A stretch of 63,992 nucleotides of DNA, taken from Mrakia gelida. Taxonomy: Eukaryota > Basidiomycota > Tremellomycetes > Cystofilobasidiales > Mrakiaceae. Position numbers and translations under genes: made by a program. The stretch lies in assembly GCA_024345305.1 (NCBI GenBank), contig BRON01000025.1, forward strand, positions 1-63,992, written 5' to 3'. The notes below the pieces were generated by a model. It was not told the origin of the DNA. It saw only the letters and a list, made by a program, of their open reading frames with translations, and made no database searches. Below, piece by piece: positions 51,501 through 58,714 of the stretch. Position 1 is the stretch's first letter. Every line of letters begins with the position of its first letter.

Positions 51501-52903
51501 AGGTTGTATGCTCCACGAAGATCGAGTTTGGTGAAGAATTTTGCCTTGGAGAGTCGATCGAGGGATTCGGGGATGAGGGGGAGAGGGTAGCGATTCTTGA
51601 GGGTGATCTTGTTGAGTCCTCGGTAGTCGACGCAAAGGCGAAGAGATCCGTCCTTCTTTTTGACGAAAAGGATGGGAGCCCCAGCGGGAGAGGTTGAGTG
51701 TCGAATGAATCCTTTGGTGAGGTTTTCGTCGATGAAGGTCTTGAGAGCGTCGAGTTCCGTGGCGGAGAGTCCGTAGATGTGTTGGAAGGGAGGAGTGGAG
51801 CCGGATTCGGTGTTGATCTTGAGGTCGTAGGATCGATGAGGAGGGAGGATGTCGGCGGAGGATTTTTCGAAGACTGAGCGATAGGGAAGGAACTCGGGAG
51901 GGAGGTGTTTGTCGAGGTTGAAGGTTGGATCCGAGGGAGGTTCCTCTCCTGAGCGAGGAGGAGAGATGTCGACAGGAACGGGGGAATAGTTGGCTGAGAG
52001 AGAGTAGACGTTCTTGAATGCTCCTGCCTTGGCGGCTTGAGTGAAGGCGGCAGCGGAAATGATGGATATTTGAGGGAGAGGCGAGGTTGGGGGCGAGGGA
52101 GATGCGACGGTGGGCCGCGTCGAGGGTCTTGGTTTGCTGGGAGGAGGCTTGCTGAGGGAAGGAGGTTTTGGCGATGGGTGGAATGATGAGGGAAGGGAAG
52201 AGAGTGGAGTGGGGGTGGAAGCTGTTGGGAAGCGAAGATTCCGATCCGCGATAGGTGGGAGGCAGTGATAGTCGCAGTGGTCCGAGAGGAAGTCAAGCGA
52301 GTGGGTGCTCCATCCGATTGTTGGTTCGTGTTTTTTGAGCCAGGGGATTCCGAGGATGATGGGGTAGGATCCGAGGGTAGTGATGTCGAAGGAGAGGGTT
52401 TCGGAGTGAAGTGGCGATGAGGAGGTGACGGAGAAAGGGAGTGGAGAGGTGTGGTGGGTGACGGCGCCAGAGGAGATGGAACGACCATCAACAACGACGA
52501 GTTCCCGAGGAATGGGTTTGGCGACCGTTTTGAGGGAATGGGCGGAGACGAAGGTAGAGTCGACGAAGTTTGAGGTAGCTCCGGAGTCCAGCATCGCGAA
52601 GGTCTTGACGGCGAAAGACCCGAAGCCCAGCGAGACTTCGATAACGAGGTGATCCTCCTCTGAGAAGATCGTCTCGAGCGCAAGGATTTCGAAGGGGTTT
52701 GGATGGATGAAAGGTGAGAGCGAGTTGGAGAGGGAGTTGAGGGAGATGTTGAGAGGGGAGGGAGTGGTAAGACGACCGGGGTGAGGATGGGAAGTCGATT
52801 TGGAGTTGGCGACCAAAGAGGAGTTTGGTAGGTTTATAGTTGACGAGGACGAGAGCGAGGACCGGTGATTGTTGGGCTGAGCGAAGGGGGAAGGCTGTGG
52901 CCT
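48512..52903 (-). CDS. Gypsy pol, unit 2
   Basis: Identical in translation to the pol of unit 1: protease, RT, RNase H, proline-rich linker, integrase and chromodomain, all intact. It is preceded in frame by gag of unit 2 and the TGA at 52906-52904. Confidence 0.93.
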   Translation of the reverse strand, partial: RPQPSPFAQPNNHRSSLSSSSTINLPNSSLVANSKSTSHPHPGRLTTPSPLNISLNSLSNSLSPFIHPNPFEILALETIFSEEDHLVIEVSLGFGSFAVKTFAMLDSGATSNFVDSTFVSAHSLKTVAKPIPRELVVVDGRSISSGAVTHHTSPLPFSVTSSSPLHSETLSFDITTLGSYPIILGIPWLKKHEPTIGWSTHSLDFLSDHCDYHCLPPIADRNLRFPTASTPTPLSSLPSSFHPSPKPPSLSKPPPSKPRPSTRPTVASPSPPTSPLPQISIISAAAFTQAAKAGAFKNVYSLSANYSPVPVDISPPRSGEEPPSDPTFNLDKHLPPEFLPYRSVFEKSSADILPPHRSYDLKINTESGSTPPFQHIYGLSATELDALKTFIDENLTKGFIRHSTSPAGAPILFVKKKDGSLRLCVDYRGLNKITLKNRYPLPLIPESLDRLSKAKFFTKLDLRGAYNLVRIAPGDEWKTAFRCRYGHFEYTVMPFGLTNAPAAFQHFMNDTLRQHLDIFCIVYLDDILIYSNSLAEHTQHVSVILKALQEAQLWVKPEKCEFYKEEVDFLGYVVGRNGVRMDKNKVSAILEWSPPSSVKDIQVFLGFANFYRRFIHHFSEIAAPLTSLLRKDVPFDFGRDALSAFNKLKTAFTTAPVLTVFNPSLPLLLETDASDFAIAGILSQRSPTNEFNHPIAFYSRKLNPAELNYEIHDKEMLAIVECLKEWRHYCEGHPSTLTIHSDHEALQYFNSSKVLTRRQARWCELLGNFSFVIHYKQGTKMELPDALSRRSGLSEGSRASQQAPQRVLKPGQLVAPPHPPSEPFVNLTPAINTPPHLSIAQGSRPIRTSTRLSLSKPQQPQPPPSILAPSLDPAPQPPPSILAPSLVPASQPPPSILAPSLGPQPPPSPAPQPPPSILAPSLDPQPPPSILAPSLVPEPQPPPSILAPSLDPQPADPDPDLVGRIRRATSLDPSLDEIGQLLRNPTLPLEYDNFILLRDFSLHPTLDLILFKELIRVPNDHQLRLDIVRSCHNTLLAGHLGRTKTHDLLRRSFIFPLDSDFVGTYVAGCDTCARNKPSRQLPLGLLQPIPPPLAPWRQISMDGIVKLPLSNGFDCIQVFVDRFSKMVVLVPYKEDGFNASDLAKMYLNHVVAHHGLQTDILSDRGTTFTSSFFTSFIQLLGVRPHFTTAFHPQGNGQTEKTNQATETYLRMFCDYNQSNWSGLLPTCAFALNNSRSATTLESPFFADHGYHPLAPSDFLLTATSHNPAANTEILALAKVHSSIHHSIIHAQDLQKQYYDRKHRAPIRRDKDGKEVDLFNVGDLVWLNSRNISTARPSFKLDARNLGPFPIVKKLSPITFVLDLPPTLQIHPVFHVSLLLPYSPGLHDQHQDPPPIIEFESQEHFIPERILAHEHRPDGTYYLVHWEGYQDFDDTWEPANGLARLRVLNSYLRSHKDARPRKGS
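50046..50331 (-). repeat. In-frame coding minisatellite in gypsy pol, unit 2
   Basis: Same repeat array as at 44060-44345. Confidence 0.9.
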
Positions 52904-53995
52904 TCATTCCAAAGCGGGAAGAGGGGTGACCGTTGCCGAGGGAAGTGCGTCGGTTCCGTATTCCAAAGCGGAAAGCTGATGTTGTCGTCGATTCGCCGCG
53001 AGAGGACAGGTGATTGCGAAGTGACCCGTTCCACCACAGTATCCGCAGAGTCCGAGAGTTCGTCGGCGAAGTTTTTCGGCGTCGGTGAGAGGTCCTCGAG
53101 GTCGAGAAGTAGTCGCGTCGACGTCCATTGGAGTTGGTCCAGAGGAGAGGGTGGAGTTTCGAGGGAGGAAGTTGGTGACGGGGAAAGGCTGTTTTCGACG
53201 GTTGTAAAGGAGGGTGTCCCATCGGATTGAAGTGTTGATGAGGGTTTCCAAGTCGGTGAAGTCGGTGGAGAGAGGGTTGAGGATTCGATCCTTGACGTCG
53301 TCCTTGAGTCCGTCGTAGTAGGCATGTCGAAGAGACTGATCGCTCATCTCGAGGGAGGAAGCGAAGCGTCGGAAGTCGATGGCGTAAGTGGTGCAGGGTC
53401 CTGTTTGTTTGAGTTTGGCGAGGGAGCGTCGAGAGGTTTCAATGAGGTCCGCGTCTCCGAAGTCTTGGAGGAACTTCTTCTTGAAGAGAATCCAATCCTG
53501 AGACCAGTTGGGAGGAGTCTCGTCATCCTTGAGATCGAGAGCCGGTCGGATCCAGTGAAAGGCGGTGTCCTTGAGGTAGGTAACGACGAAGGTGATCTTG
53601 GCCGAGTCGGAGGAGTAGGATCGAGGTTGGACTTTGAAGACGAGTTCGCACTTGATGAGGAATTCCCTCGCTTCGGAAACTTTTCCGGTGAAGGGAGTAG
53701 GAGGAGCGACCTTGGGTTCCTTGGGTTCTTGAGCGTAGGGGACGGAGGAGTTGTGGAGGGAGGAATTGACCGAAGAGGGGAGTTGAGCTTGAAGTTGGTG
53801 GACGAGTTGGACGAGTTCCTCCTGTTGAGCTTGAGCTTGAGCAAGTGCCTGTTGCTGTTGATCGAGGTTGGTCCTGAAGCGGTTGGAGGCGACGTCATGT
53901 TGGTCTTGTTGCCATCTGAGGGCGTCGGAAAACCATCCTGGAGAGTTCGTTTCGTGCTCAGAGCTGAAAGCAGGAGAGGAGGCGTCGGAGGACAT
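52904..53995 (-). CDS. Gypsy gag, unit 2
   Basis: 363 codons from the ATG at 53995 to the TGA at 52906-52904, identical to unit 1, with the same capsid region and CCHC knuckle. The stop context is TTG GAA TGA AGG CCA. No other stop occurs in this frame before pol. Confidence 0.9.
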   Translation of the reverse strand: MSSDASSPAFSSEHETNSPGWFSDALRWQQDQHDVASNRFRTNLDQQQQALAQAQAQQEELVQLVHQLQAQLPSSVNSSLHNSSVPYAQEPKEPKVAPPTPFTGKVSEAREFLIKCELVFKVQPRSYSSDSAKITFVVTYLKDTAFHWIRPALDLKDDETPPNWSQDWILFKKKFLQDFGDADLIETSRRSLAKLKQTGPCTTYAIDFRRFASSLEMSDQSLRHAYYDGLKDDVKDRILNPLSTDFTDLETLINTSIRWDTLLYNRRKQPFPVTNFLPRNSTLSSGPTPMDVDATTSRPRGPLTDAEKLRRRTLGLCGYCGGTGHFAITCPLAANRRQHQLSALEYGTDALPSATVTPLPALE

Positions 53996-54090
53996 GTTGT
54001 TGTTGTTGGGGGAAGAGAGTTGGAATAGGCGAGTTGGCTGGGGGGTGGGGTTGTTGGAGGATTGGTGATAAGCAGGCGACCGGTTTGTTG

Positions 54091-54099
54091 ATCTTGAAT
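54091..54099 (-). promoter_or_regulatory. Proposed self-priming primer-binding site of the gypsy element
   Basis: Two bases inside the 5' LTR boundary the minus strand reads ATTCAAGAT. Its exact complement ATCTTGAAT occurs in the LTR at 54216-54208, about 31 bp downstream of a TATA-like TTAAATAT (54254-54247). That is where the element's RNA would be expected to start. No TGG, the usual tRNA-pairing start, follows the LTR. The arrangement matches the self-priming of the Tf1/sushi group. Unit 1 has the same sites 5,986 bp to the left. Confidence 0.6.
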
Positions 54100-54101
54100 T
54101 A

Positions 54102-54460
54102 TGTGAGGATCGAGCAAGGAGCGGGGATGGCGAGGGAACGAGAGCGACGCGACGAAGAGAAGTCAGGTGCTTATCGAGGAACGAGGACGAGGTATGATCC
54201 AAAGGTGATTCAAGATAGAGGTTAGAAAGTGAAAAGCGAGGCGAACATATTTAAGGGAGGCGAAGCGATCAAAGGGAAGAAAGAACAAAAGACTTTGAAG
54301 GCTGAAACGATAACAGGGGAAGAGTTATGAACAAAGGGACAAAGGCAGAACGCGTAGCTGAGAACAAAGGACTAGTAGCGGTGAAAGGGAAGTAGGGGGA
54401 AGAAAGGGAAAGAGTAAGGGAGAGTGAAACAAGAAGGAGCTGAAACCTGATTCCCTGACA
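54102..54460 (-). mobile_element. Gypsy LTR 3
   Basis: 359 bp, the 5' LTR of unit 2. It contains TTAAATAT at 54254-54247 as a TATA candidate. Confidence 0.93.
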
Positions 54461-54503
54461 TGTTGTTCTTCAAGGTCGACATGGTTTCTTGATGAGCTTG
54501 AGG

Positions 54504-54525
54504 GGAGCGGTTCAGACTCTTAATC
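54504..54525 (-). promoter_or_regulatory. Copia primer-binding site, complementary to tRNA-Lys(CUU) anticodon arm
   Basis: Directly after the 5' LTR the minus strand reads GATTAAGAGTCTGAACCGCT. Its complement contains TTCAGACTCTTAATC preceded by GAGCGG. That is a tRNA anticodon arm with loop CTCTTAA, characteristic of tRNA-Lys(CUU), together with the end of the D stem. The 3' strand of the anticodon stem continues to within two bases of the LTR. Priming by a 5' half-tRNA, as known for Drosophila copia and Candida Tca2, is the natural reading. Confidence 0.7.
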
Positions 54526-54831
54526 TGTTGTGAGGTGTCGGCTCTGGAGGAGGATGGTCTTCAGTACAAGTAATATATAAACGAGATATAGTAGCGAGAG
54601 ACGGTAGAACTCACCTGGAGGAGGATGGTCTTCAGTACAAGTGAAGACCTCCTCCTTTCAGTGCGAGCCCTCCTTATATACTCTACGAGAGCCCTCCGCA
54701 GCATCTATGACATATCTACTATTACAAGAGATGACTAAGCTACCTACGGAGAAACTACTAGAACTATAGAGAAGAGAGAAGGTGCTAGAAACGACTCGAC
54801 GCGGCTCGTCTCAATGACGCACTTCTCAACA
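54526..54831 (-). mobile_element. Copia 5' LTR with TATA box and possible intron
   Basis: 306 bp, apparently identical to 37611-37916. A TATATAA box lies at 54680-54674 on the minus strand. Downstream of it, 54614-54544 starts GTGAGT and ends CTCCAG (71 nt), in the same relative place as the 73-nt block in the solo LTR at 20663-20977. Confidence 0.9.
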
Positions 54832-54850
54832 GAAGTTGGGGGAGTGAAGA

Positions 54851-55296
54851 GAAGTAGAAAGGAGGGTGAGAGAGTAGAGAAAGTGAAAAGGAAGGGAAAG
54901 TGAAGTTGAAGTGTAGTGTTAAGTTTGAGAGAAGATGGGAGGGTGAAAGAAAAGGAACAGGGAGAGAAGAAGTGGAAGAGTTGGAGGCAGAGGTTGGGGG
55001 AGTGAAGAGAAGTAGGAAGGAGGGTGAGGGAGTAGAGAAAGTGAAAAGGAAGGGAAAGTGAAGTTGAAGTGTGGTGTTAAGTTTGAGAGAAGATGGGAGG
55101 GTGAAAAAAAGGGAAGAGGGAGAGAAGAAGTGGAAGAGTTGGGGTGAGAAGGGGAAGAGGGTAGGGGAAGTAGGAAGGAGGGTGAGGGAGTAGAGAAAGT
55201 GAAAAGGAAGGGAAAGTGAAGTTGAAGTGTGGTGTTAAGTTTGAGAGAAGATGGGAGGGTGAAAAAAAGGGAAGAGGGAGAGAAGAAGTGGAAGAG
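54851..55296. repeat. 158-bp purine-rich satellite, nearly three units
   Basis: Units begin GAAGTAG at 54851, 55009 and 55167, exactly 158 bp apart. The third is cut after 130 bp by the telomeric repeats. The short piece 54832-54850 is the end of a preceding unit, so the copia LTR cut into the array. Units differ at a few positions. Confidence 0.9.
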
Positions 55297-55320
55297 TTAG
55301 GGTTAGGGTTAGGGTTAGGG
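55297..55320 (+). repeat. Interstitial telomeric repeat, (TTAGGG)4
   Basis: Four perfect TTAGGG units on the plus strand follow the satellite without a gap: the satellite's GAAGAGTTGGGG becomes GAAGAGTTAGGG at the junction. By polarity a chromosome end would lie to the right, but non-telomeric sequence follows immediately at 55321. Confidence 0.95.
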
Positions 55321-56159
55321 CGTTATTCGTTCTACCTCAGGCAAGTCACGTACCAAAGGAACATGCTTGACACATCTCACAAAGTGCTAGTAGATGGTTC
55401 GAGTGCATTGAAGGGGATAGATCTCACGATTGCGTTGCTGGAAGAGGTGAGCACATCTTCGCCTCGCACCTCGATTTCATTTGAGGCGTCGAGCTGAGTC
55501 CATTCCTTCTCTCATTCAGCTCTCCCCAGCGCGACAGATCAGTCTTGCTCTGTGAACTGACGCTATGATTGGTCATCATGGAGCTGGCTTCATGCATTGG
55601 TGTGAATGAAACGAGGAAATGTGCTGTTTGAAAGTGAGTTCGCCGCCTCCGTCCTCACTTTTCGATGTTGGACTACGCTGAGCGAGAGTCTCCTTGACCT
55701 TCCTTCCAATTTTCCCCTCCGACTCTTCGGCTCGGGATTACGCAATGTTAGCCGTCTTCAATCCATCGAGCTTTTTCTTCCCTCGTCGCGAATCCCGATC
55801 TGCCTTCGAGCGAACTACCATATTTCTTCCCTTTTCCCTCAACAGATTTCCGAACCGCTGGGCATCCAACACCAGTCGATTCATAACAACATTATCTTCG
55901 ACTGGAGAGCTGACGGGATGAGAGGTGAGTTCAAACAACGAATCGTTCGCGAGAACGAGACGCGTCGAGCTGATCGCTCGTTCTTCCTCTCTTATCCTTC
56001 CTCCTTTTGCAACAATCATTCGATCCGACTGCTGCAGAGTTTCTCGTCGGAGAAGAAAATTCTGCCCACTACTCGATCCCAGCAGACCCCCAAACCATCC
56101 TAGATCTGCTGGCGAAGACGTTGGAGGAAGGAGGGAGTTGGTCGCGGTCGAGGTTTTAA
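55321..56159 (+). pseudogene. Unrecognised spliced gene, 5' end cut by the telomeric repeats
   Basis: The first visible exon starts at the telomeric junction and reads VTYQRNMLDTSHKVLVDGSS, then ALKGIDLTIALLEE, ending at a GTGAGC donor at 55447. An exon ending at 55924 reads SEPLGIQHQSIHNNIIFDWR. After a GTGAGT/CTGCAG intron the last exon (56038-56159) reads GEENSAHYSIPADPQTILDL and ends in TAA. The last splice is exactly in frame. Composition is that of a normal protein; no family recognised. No start is present, so the gene is probably truncated. Confidence 0.5.
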
Positions 56160-56532
56160 TCGGAGGAGCTCAAGATCTCCTCGTTCGTGTTTCTTCCTTC
56201 TCTGCCCGTACGAGGATTAGAATGACTAGAAGTTTTCCGAAGATCTATCGAAGCTGCCAAGACCGTCGAGGACAGTCTCCCAGAGACAGCTGAACTGGGA
56301 CTCGACGGTGACGAAGTGCTCGAAATTTCGAAGCTTAACCGTTCCTCCCTTTCTTCGTTGTCCGTCTCCAAACCACGTCCGCTCTCCACACTTAGGGCTT
56401 TACAGCAATGACTGTGAGCTCTCTCTCCTCTCCCTCGCTCGTGCTCGCAACGCTGATCTGTCGTTGTCCTCTCCTCTCCCTTCGCTCCTGCTCCCAACGG
56501 TGATCTGCCACTGTCCGTTCTCCCTCTTGCCA

Positions 56533-56731
56533 GGGAAACCTCCACGACATGGACAACTCGCTCTCCGCTCGGACTCTCGTGAAGGACGATCCTCCCTTCG
56601 TCTGCTCCTACGTTCCTCGATATTCTCCCTCGAGTCCTTCTATCTACTCGCTTCCTAAAGCTGCCGACTCGGAGCTCTCCCTCGCTACCAAGCTCTCGTT
56701 CGCCAAAGACTCGGTGCTCTCTAAGCTCTGA
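56533..56731 (+). CDS. Unrecognised last exon of a small gene
   Basis: After a CCAG acceptor at 56532 the frame passes an ATG at 56549 (DNSLSARTLVKDDPPFVCSY) and ends in TGA at 56731 after SFAKDSVLSKL. The DNA upstream (56420-56515) contains a roughly 49-bp imperfect tandem repeat (CTCTCCTCTCCCTCGCTCGT type). No family recognised. Confidence 0.35.
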
Positions 56732-56902
56732 GTGGTGAGCTCGACCATCTCCTTCCTTCCTCCCACCCCCTCCCACTTTCCCCCCCCCTTCGCGACGCGT
56801 CCTGGATCCCCGACTTTCTCTTGAAAGCTACTTCAGGCAAAGACCATTGGAATAGGAGAAGTAGGAAATAACTGATGTGTAGAGGCAAAACAAAAGGTGT
56901 AG

Positions 56903-56926
56903 AAAACGACAGCCTGTCGGTCTCAT
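56903..56926. repeat. Palindrome family, copy 7
   Basis: AAAACGACAG, C, CTGTCGGTCTCATTTT. The right arm carries one substitution. Confidence 0.6.
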
Positions 56927-57084
56927 TTTTGTTTCTTTCATAGACGCTTCAGTCTACATCGTTCGGGATCTTGCTTGTCTTCTCTTTTCAGCTGAGGCTC
57001 AGGATTGCCGATTACTTCATATCGTACTTTGCCCTTGGATGCTGCCCTGTTGTTGACGGAAACGGCTGAGCATCGCCGGGATGT

Positions 57085-57200
57085 TGTGAGGATCGAGTGA
57101 GGAGCGGGAGTAGCGAAGGAACGCGAGCGAGGCGAGGGGGAAAAGAGTGGAAGGGTAAGTAGAGTGAAACGAGAAAGAGCTGAAACCTGATTCCCTGACA
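57085..57200 (-). mobile_element. Gypsy solo LTR with internal deletion (116 bp)
   Basis: Both ends of the 359-bp gypsy LTR are present: TGTGAGGATCGAGTGAGGAG at the left and GAAACCTGATTCCCTGACA at the right. About 240 bp of the middle is missing. No target duplication (GATGT against CTAAC). Confidence 0.85.
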
Positions 57201-57514
57201 CTAACGCGGCACGTTCTCTTTGATGAAGGAGTGGATGGTTCGTTTGAGGATTGAGGTTCAGACGATGGATTGAGATTGTCAGTCTCTCGTTAGCTACCCA
57301 ACGCTCTTTGGCTCTCGAAACAACGACTGACTTCCTTGCTTCTTCGGTCTTTTGAGATCTCTTCGAATTGGCGCCATCACCAGTACCATCAAATCCGACG
57401 AGACACCTTCCTCTTCAACCCCAGCACCATCTTCGAGCAACAGCAGCCCAACTCAGCACCTCATCTCCCTTTTCGCCTCGTCCGAGAACCAAAAGAAGCA
57501 CAGAAGTGGAGCAA

Positions 57515-57540
57515 CAGACAGCCTGTCGTTCTCATTCAAT
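57515..57540. repeat. Palindrome family, copy 8
   Basis: AACAGACAG, C, CTGTCGTTCTCATTC. It ends about 48 bp before the right copy of the terminal repeat begins. Confidence 0.6.
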
Positions 57541-57696
57541 GTTGAGCGTCCAGAAGACCATTCAACATAGATAAACTAAAAAACGAAAAACTCAAAGGTT
57601 CATTATTAGAGGTTCTGCAGCTTCTACTCTTCACCGTCTCCGCCCAAACAAGTTTCTCGTCGAGTTTTAGCAACAGCCCGACGACATTACTACTTC

Positions 57697-57990
57697 TCAC
57701 CTCCGATCTCCGGGCGGATTCACGACGCCGTTCTTCAACGTAAAGTCTCTAACGTCGGTCTCCCCCAGCGAGACGACATTCACACGTCTCCCCTCACCAC
57801 TTCCATCCTCGGCCTTCACCTCTCCCTCTCCACCTCCTGATCCAGCCTCTCCGTTCTCGTCCTTCTCAACCGCCCCTAGGAGGTCCACAGTCTTCTCCTC
57901 GATCCCTCGACTCCCCAGCTGGCCTGATCCATGAGGATCCACCATCGTTCCAGTCGCTCCCTGAACGCCCTCCTTCTCCTTGTGATTCGA
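57697..57990 (-). CDS. Unassigned acidic C-terminal exon (right copy)
   Basis: An open minus frame from about 57990 passes through VQGATGTMVDPHGSGQLGSR and an acidic, Gly-rich segment to a stop at 57697. In the left copy (110-400) four single-base changes break the same frame, so this copy is the better guide. No family recognised. Confidence 0.35.
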   Translation of the reverse strand, partial: SNHKEKEGVQGATGTMVDPHGSGQLGSRGIEEKTVDLLGAVEKDENGEAGSGGGEGEVKAEDGSGEGRRVNVVSLGETDVRDFTLKNGVVNPPGDRR

Positions 57991-58306
57991 GCTCTTCTCA
58001 GTGGCGGAGGTGACGACTTGGTGTTGAGAGTGAGGATGAGCTTCGATTTCGGGTGTTTGGAAGGGGTAGGGGGGTGGGAAGGAGTTGAAAGTCGATGAAG
58101 CTGGAGAGCCGAGAGGAAGACGGGAAGGAGGAGCTGTGGCAGGAGGGAGCTTGGAGGGAGCGACGGACGGATTTTGCGAGAGGGAGGGAGAGGGGAGAGG
58201 TGGTGTTGATGGTGGAGATGGAGAGTCGGATTGAGCTACCAGTCGAACGCTGGGTGAGCAAAAACGAAAGCAGCAACAGAAAGGAAGAGGAGAAGACAGA
58301 CGGTGG

Positions 58307-58714
58307 TCAGCTCAGGATTGAGATCTCGTTCCTCCTTCCTTTCCTTCTTCTTCCCCTCCTCCTTCTGCAGGCATCCAAGTTCAAAAGAACGTACAGGTTC
58401 CCCTTCTTCACCAGCAGTCTGACCGTTCTCTCCCTCTCTATTTCGCTAAGCTGCTTCCAATTGGTGATCCTCGAGAGAGTTCCGTTGCTGTTGACCACCA
58501 TAGGACCGAGAGCGTCGAACGTGAACACTCCTCCAGCTACTCCACCTTCAGCACGTTCGATTTCGACCTGAGGAGATCTTCCCGCGCCTTCCGAGGTAGG
58601 GTGAAGAGGAGCGAGGACGGCCTTCTGGGTTCCCTCTTGAGCAGTGGAGGAAAAGGAAGGGGGGAGGTCGAGCTCAATAGCAAGATCTCCGGTGCTTCGT
58701 TGTTCTTGGGCGAG
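58307..58714 (-). CDS. Small conserved fungal protein (right copy)
   Basis: Same gene as 722-1123, with DALGPMVVNSNGTLSRITNW intact. One extra base in the last exon (near 58356) gives a different, Arg-rich C-terminus. Which copy is correct cannot be decided from sequence alone. Confidence 0.45.
   Translation of the reverse strand, partial: LAQEQRSTGDLAIELDLPPSFSSTAQEGTQKAVLAPLHPTSEGAGRSPQVEIERAEGGVAGGVFTFDALGPMVVNSNGTLSRITNWKQLSEIERERTVRLLVKKGNLYVLLNLDACRRRRGRRRKGRRNEISILS

Larger units (their letters stand above)
42130..54460 (-). mobile_element. Tandem pair of Ty3/gypsy chromovirus elements sharing the middle LTR
   Basis: Three 359-bp LTRs (42130-42488, 48116-48474, 54102-54460) alternate with two 5,627-bp internal regions, so the period is 5,986 bp. 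All six frames of the two units translate identically. A single 5-bp duplication TGTTG lies at 42125-42129 and 54461-54465, just outside the whole array. One insertion event therefore explains both ends, and the second unit arose by unequal LTR recombination or came in as a tandem. Confidence 0.95.
37611..54831 (-). mobile_element. Ty1/copia retrotransposon interrupted by nested gypsy elements
   Basis: Identical-looking 306-bp LTRs (TGTTG to CAACA) lie at 37611-37916 and 54526-54831. Between them on the minus strand are a primer site at 54504-54525, a start codon at 54482-54480, and the gag-pol frame 42129-37911. A polypurine tract (GAGTGGGAG) sits next to the 3' LTR. The gypsy block 42130-54460 splits gag after the sixth codon. 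Removing it and one copy of the 5-bp TGTTG duplication rejoins the two parts of the reading frame, leaving a native copia of about 4,885 bp. The outer flanks (TAGGA and GAAGT) are not a target duplication. Confidence 0.93.
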
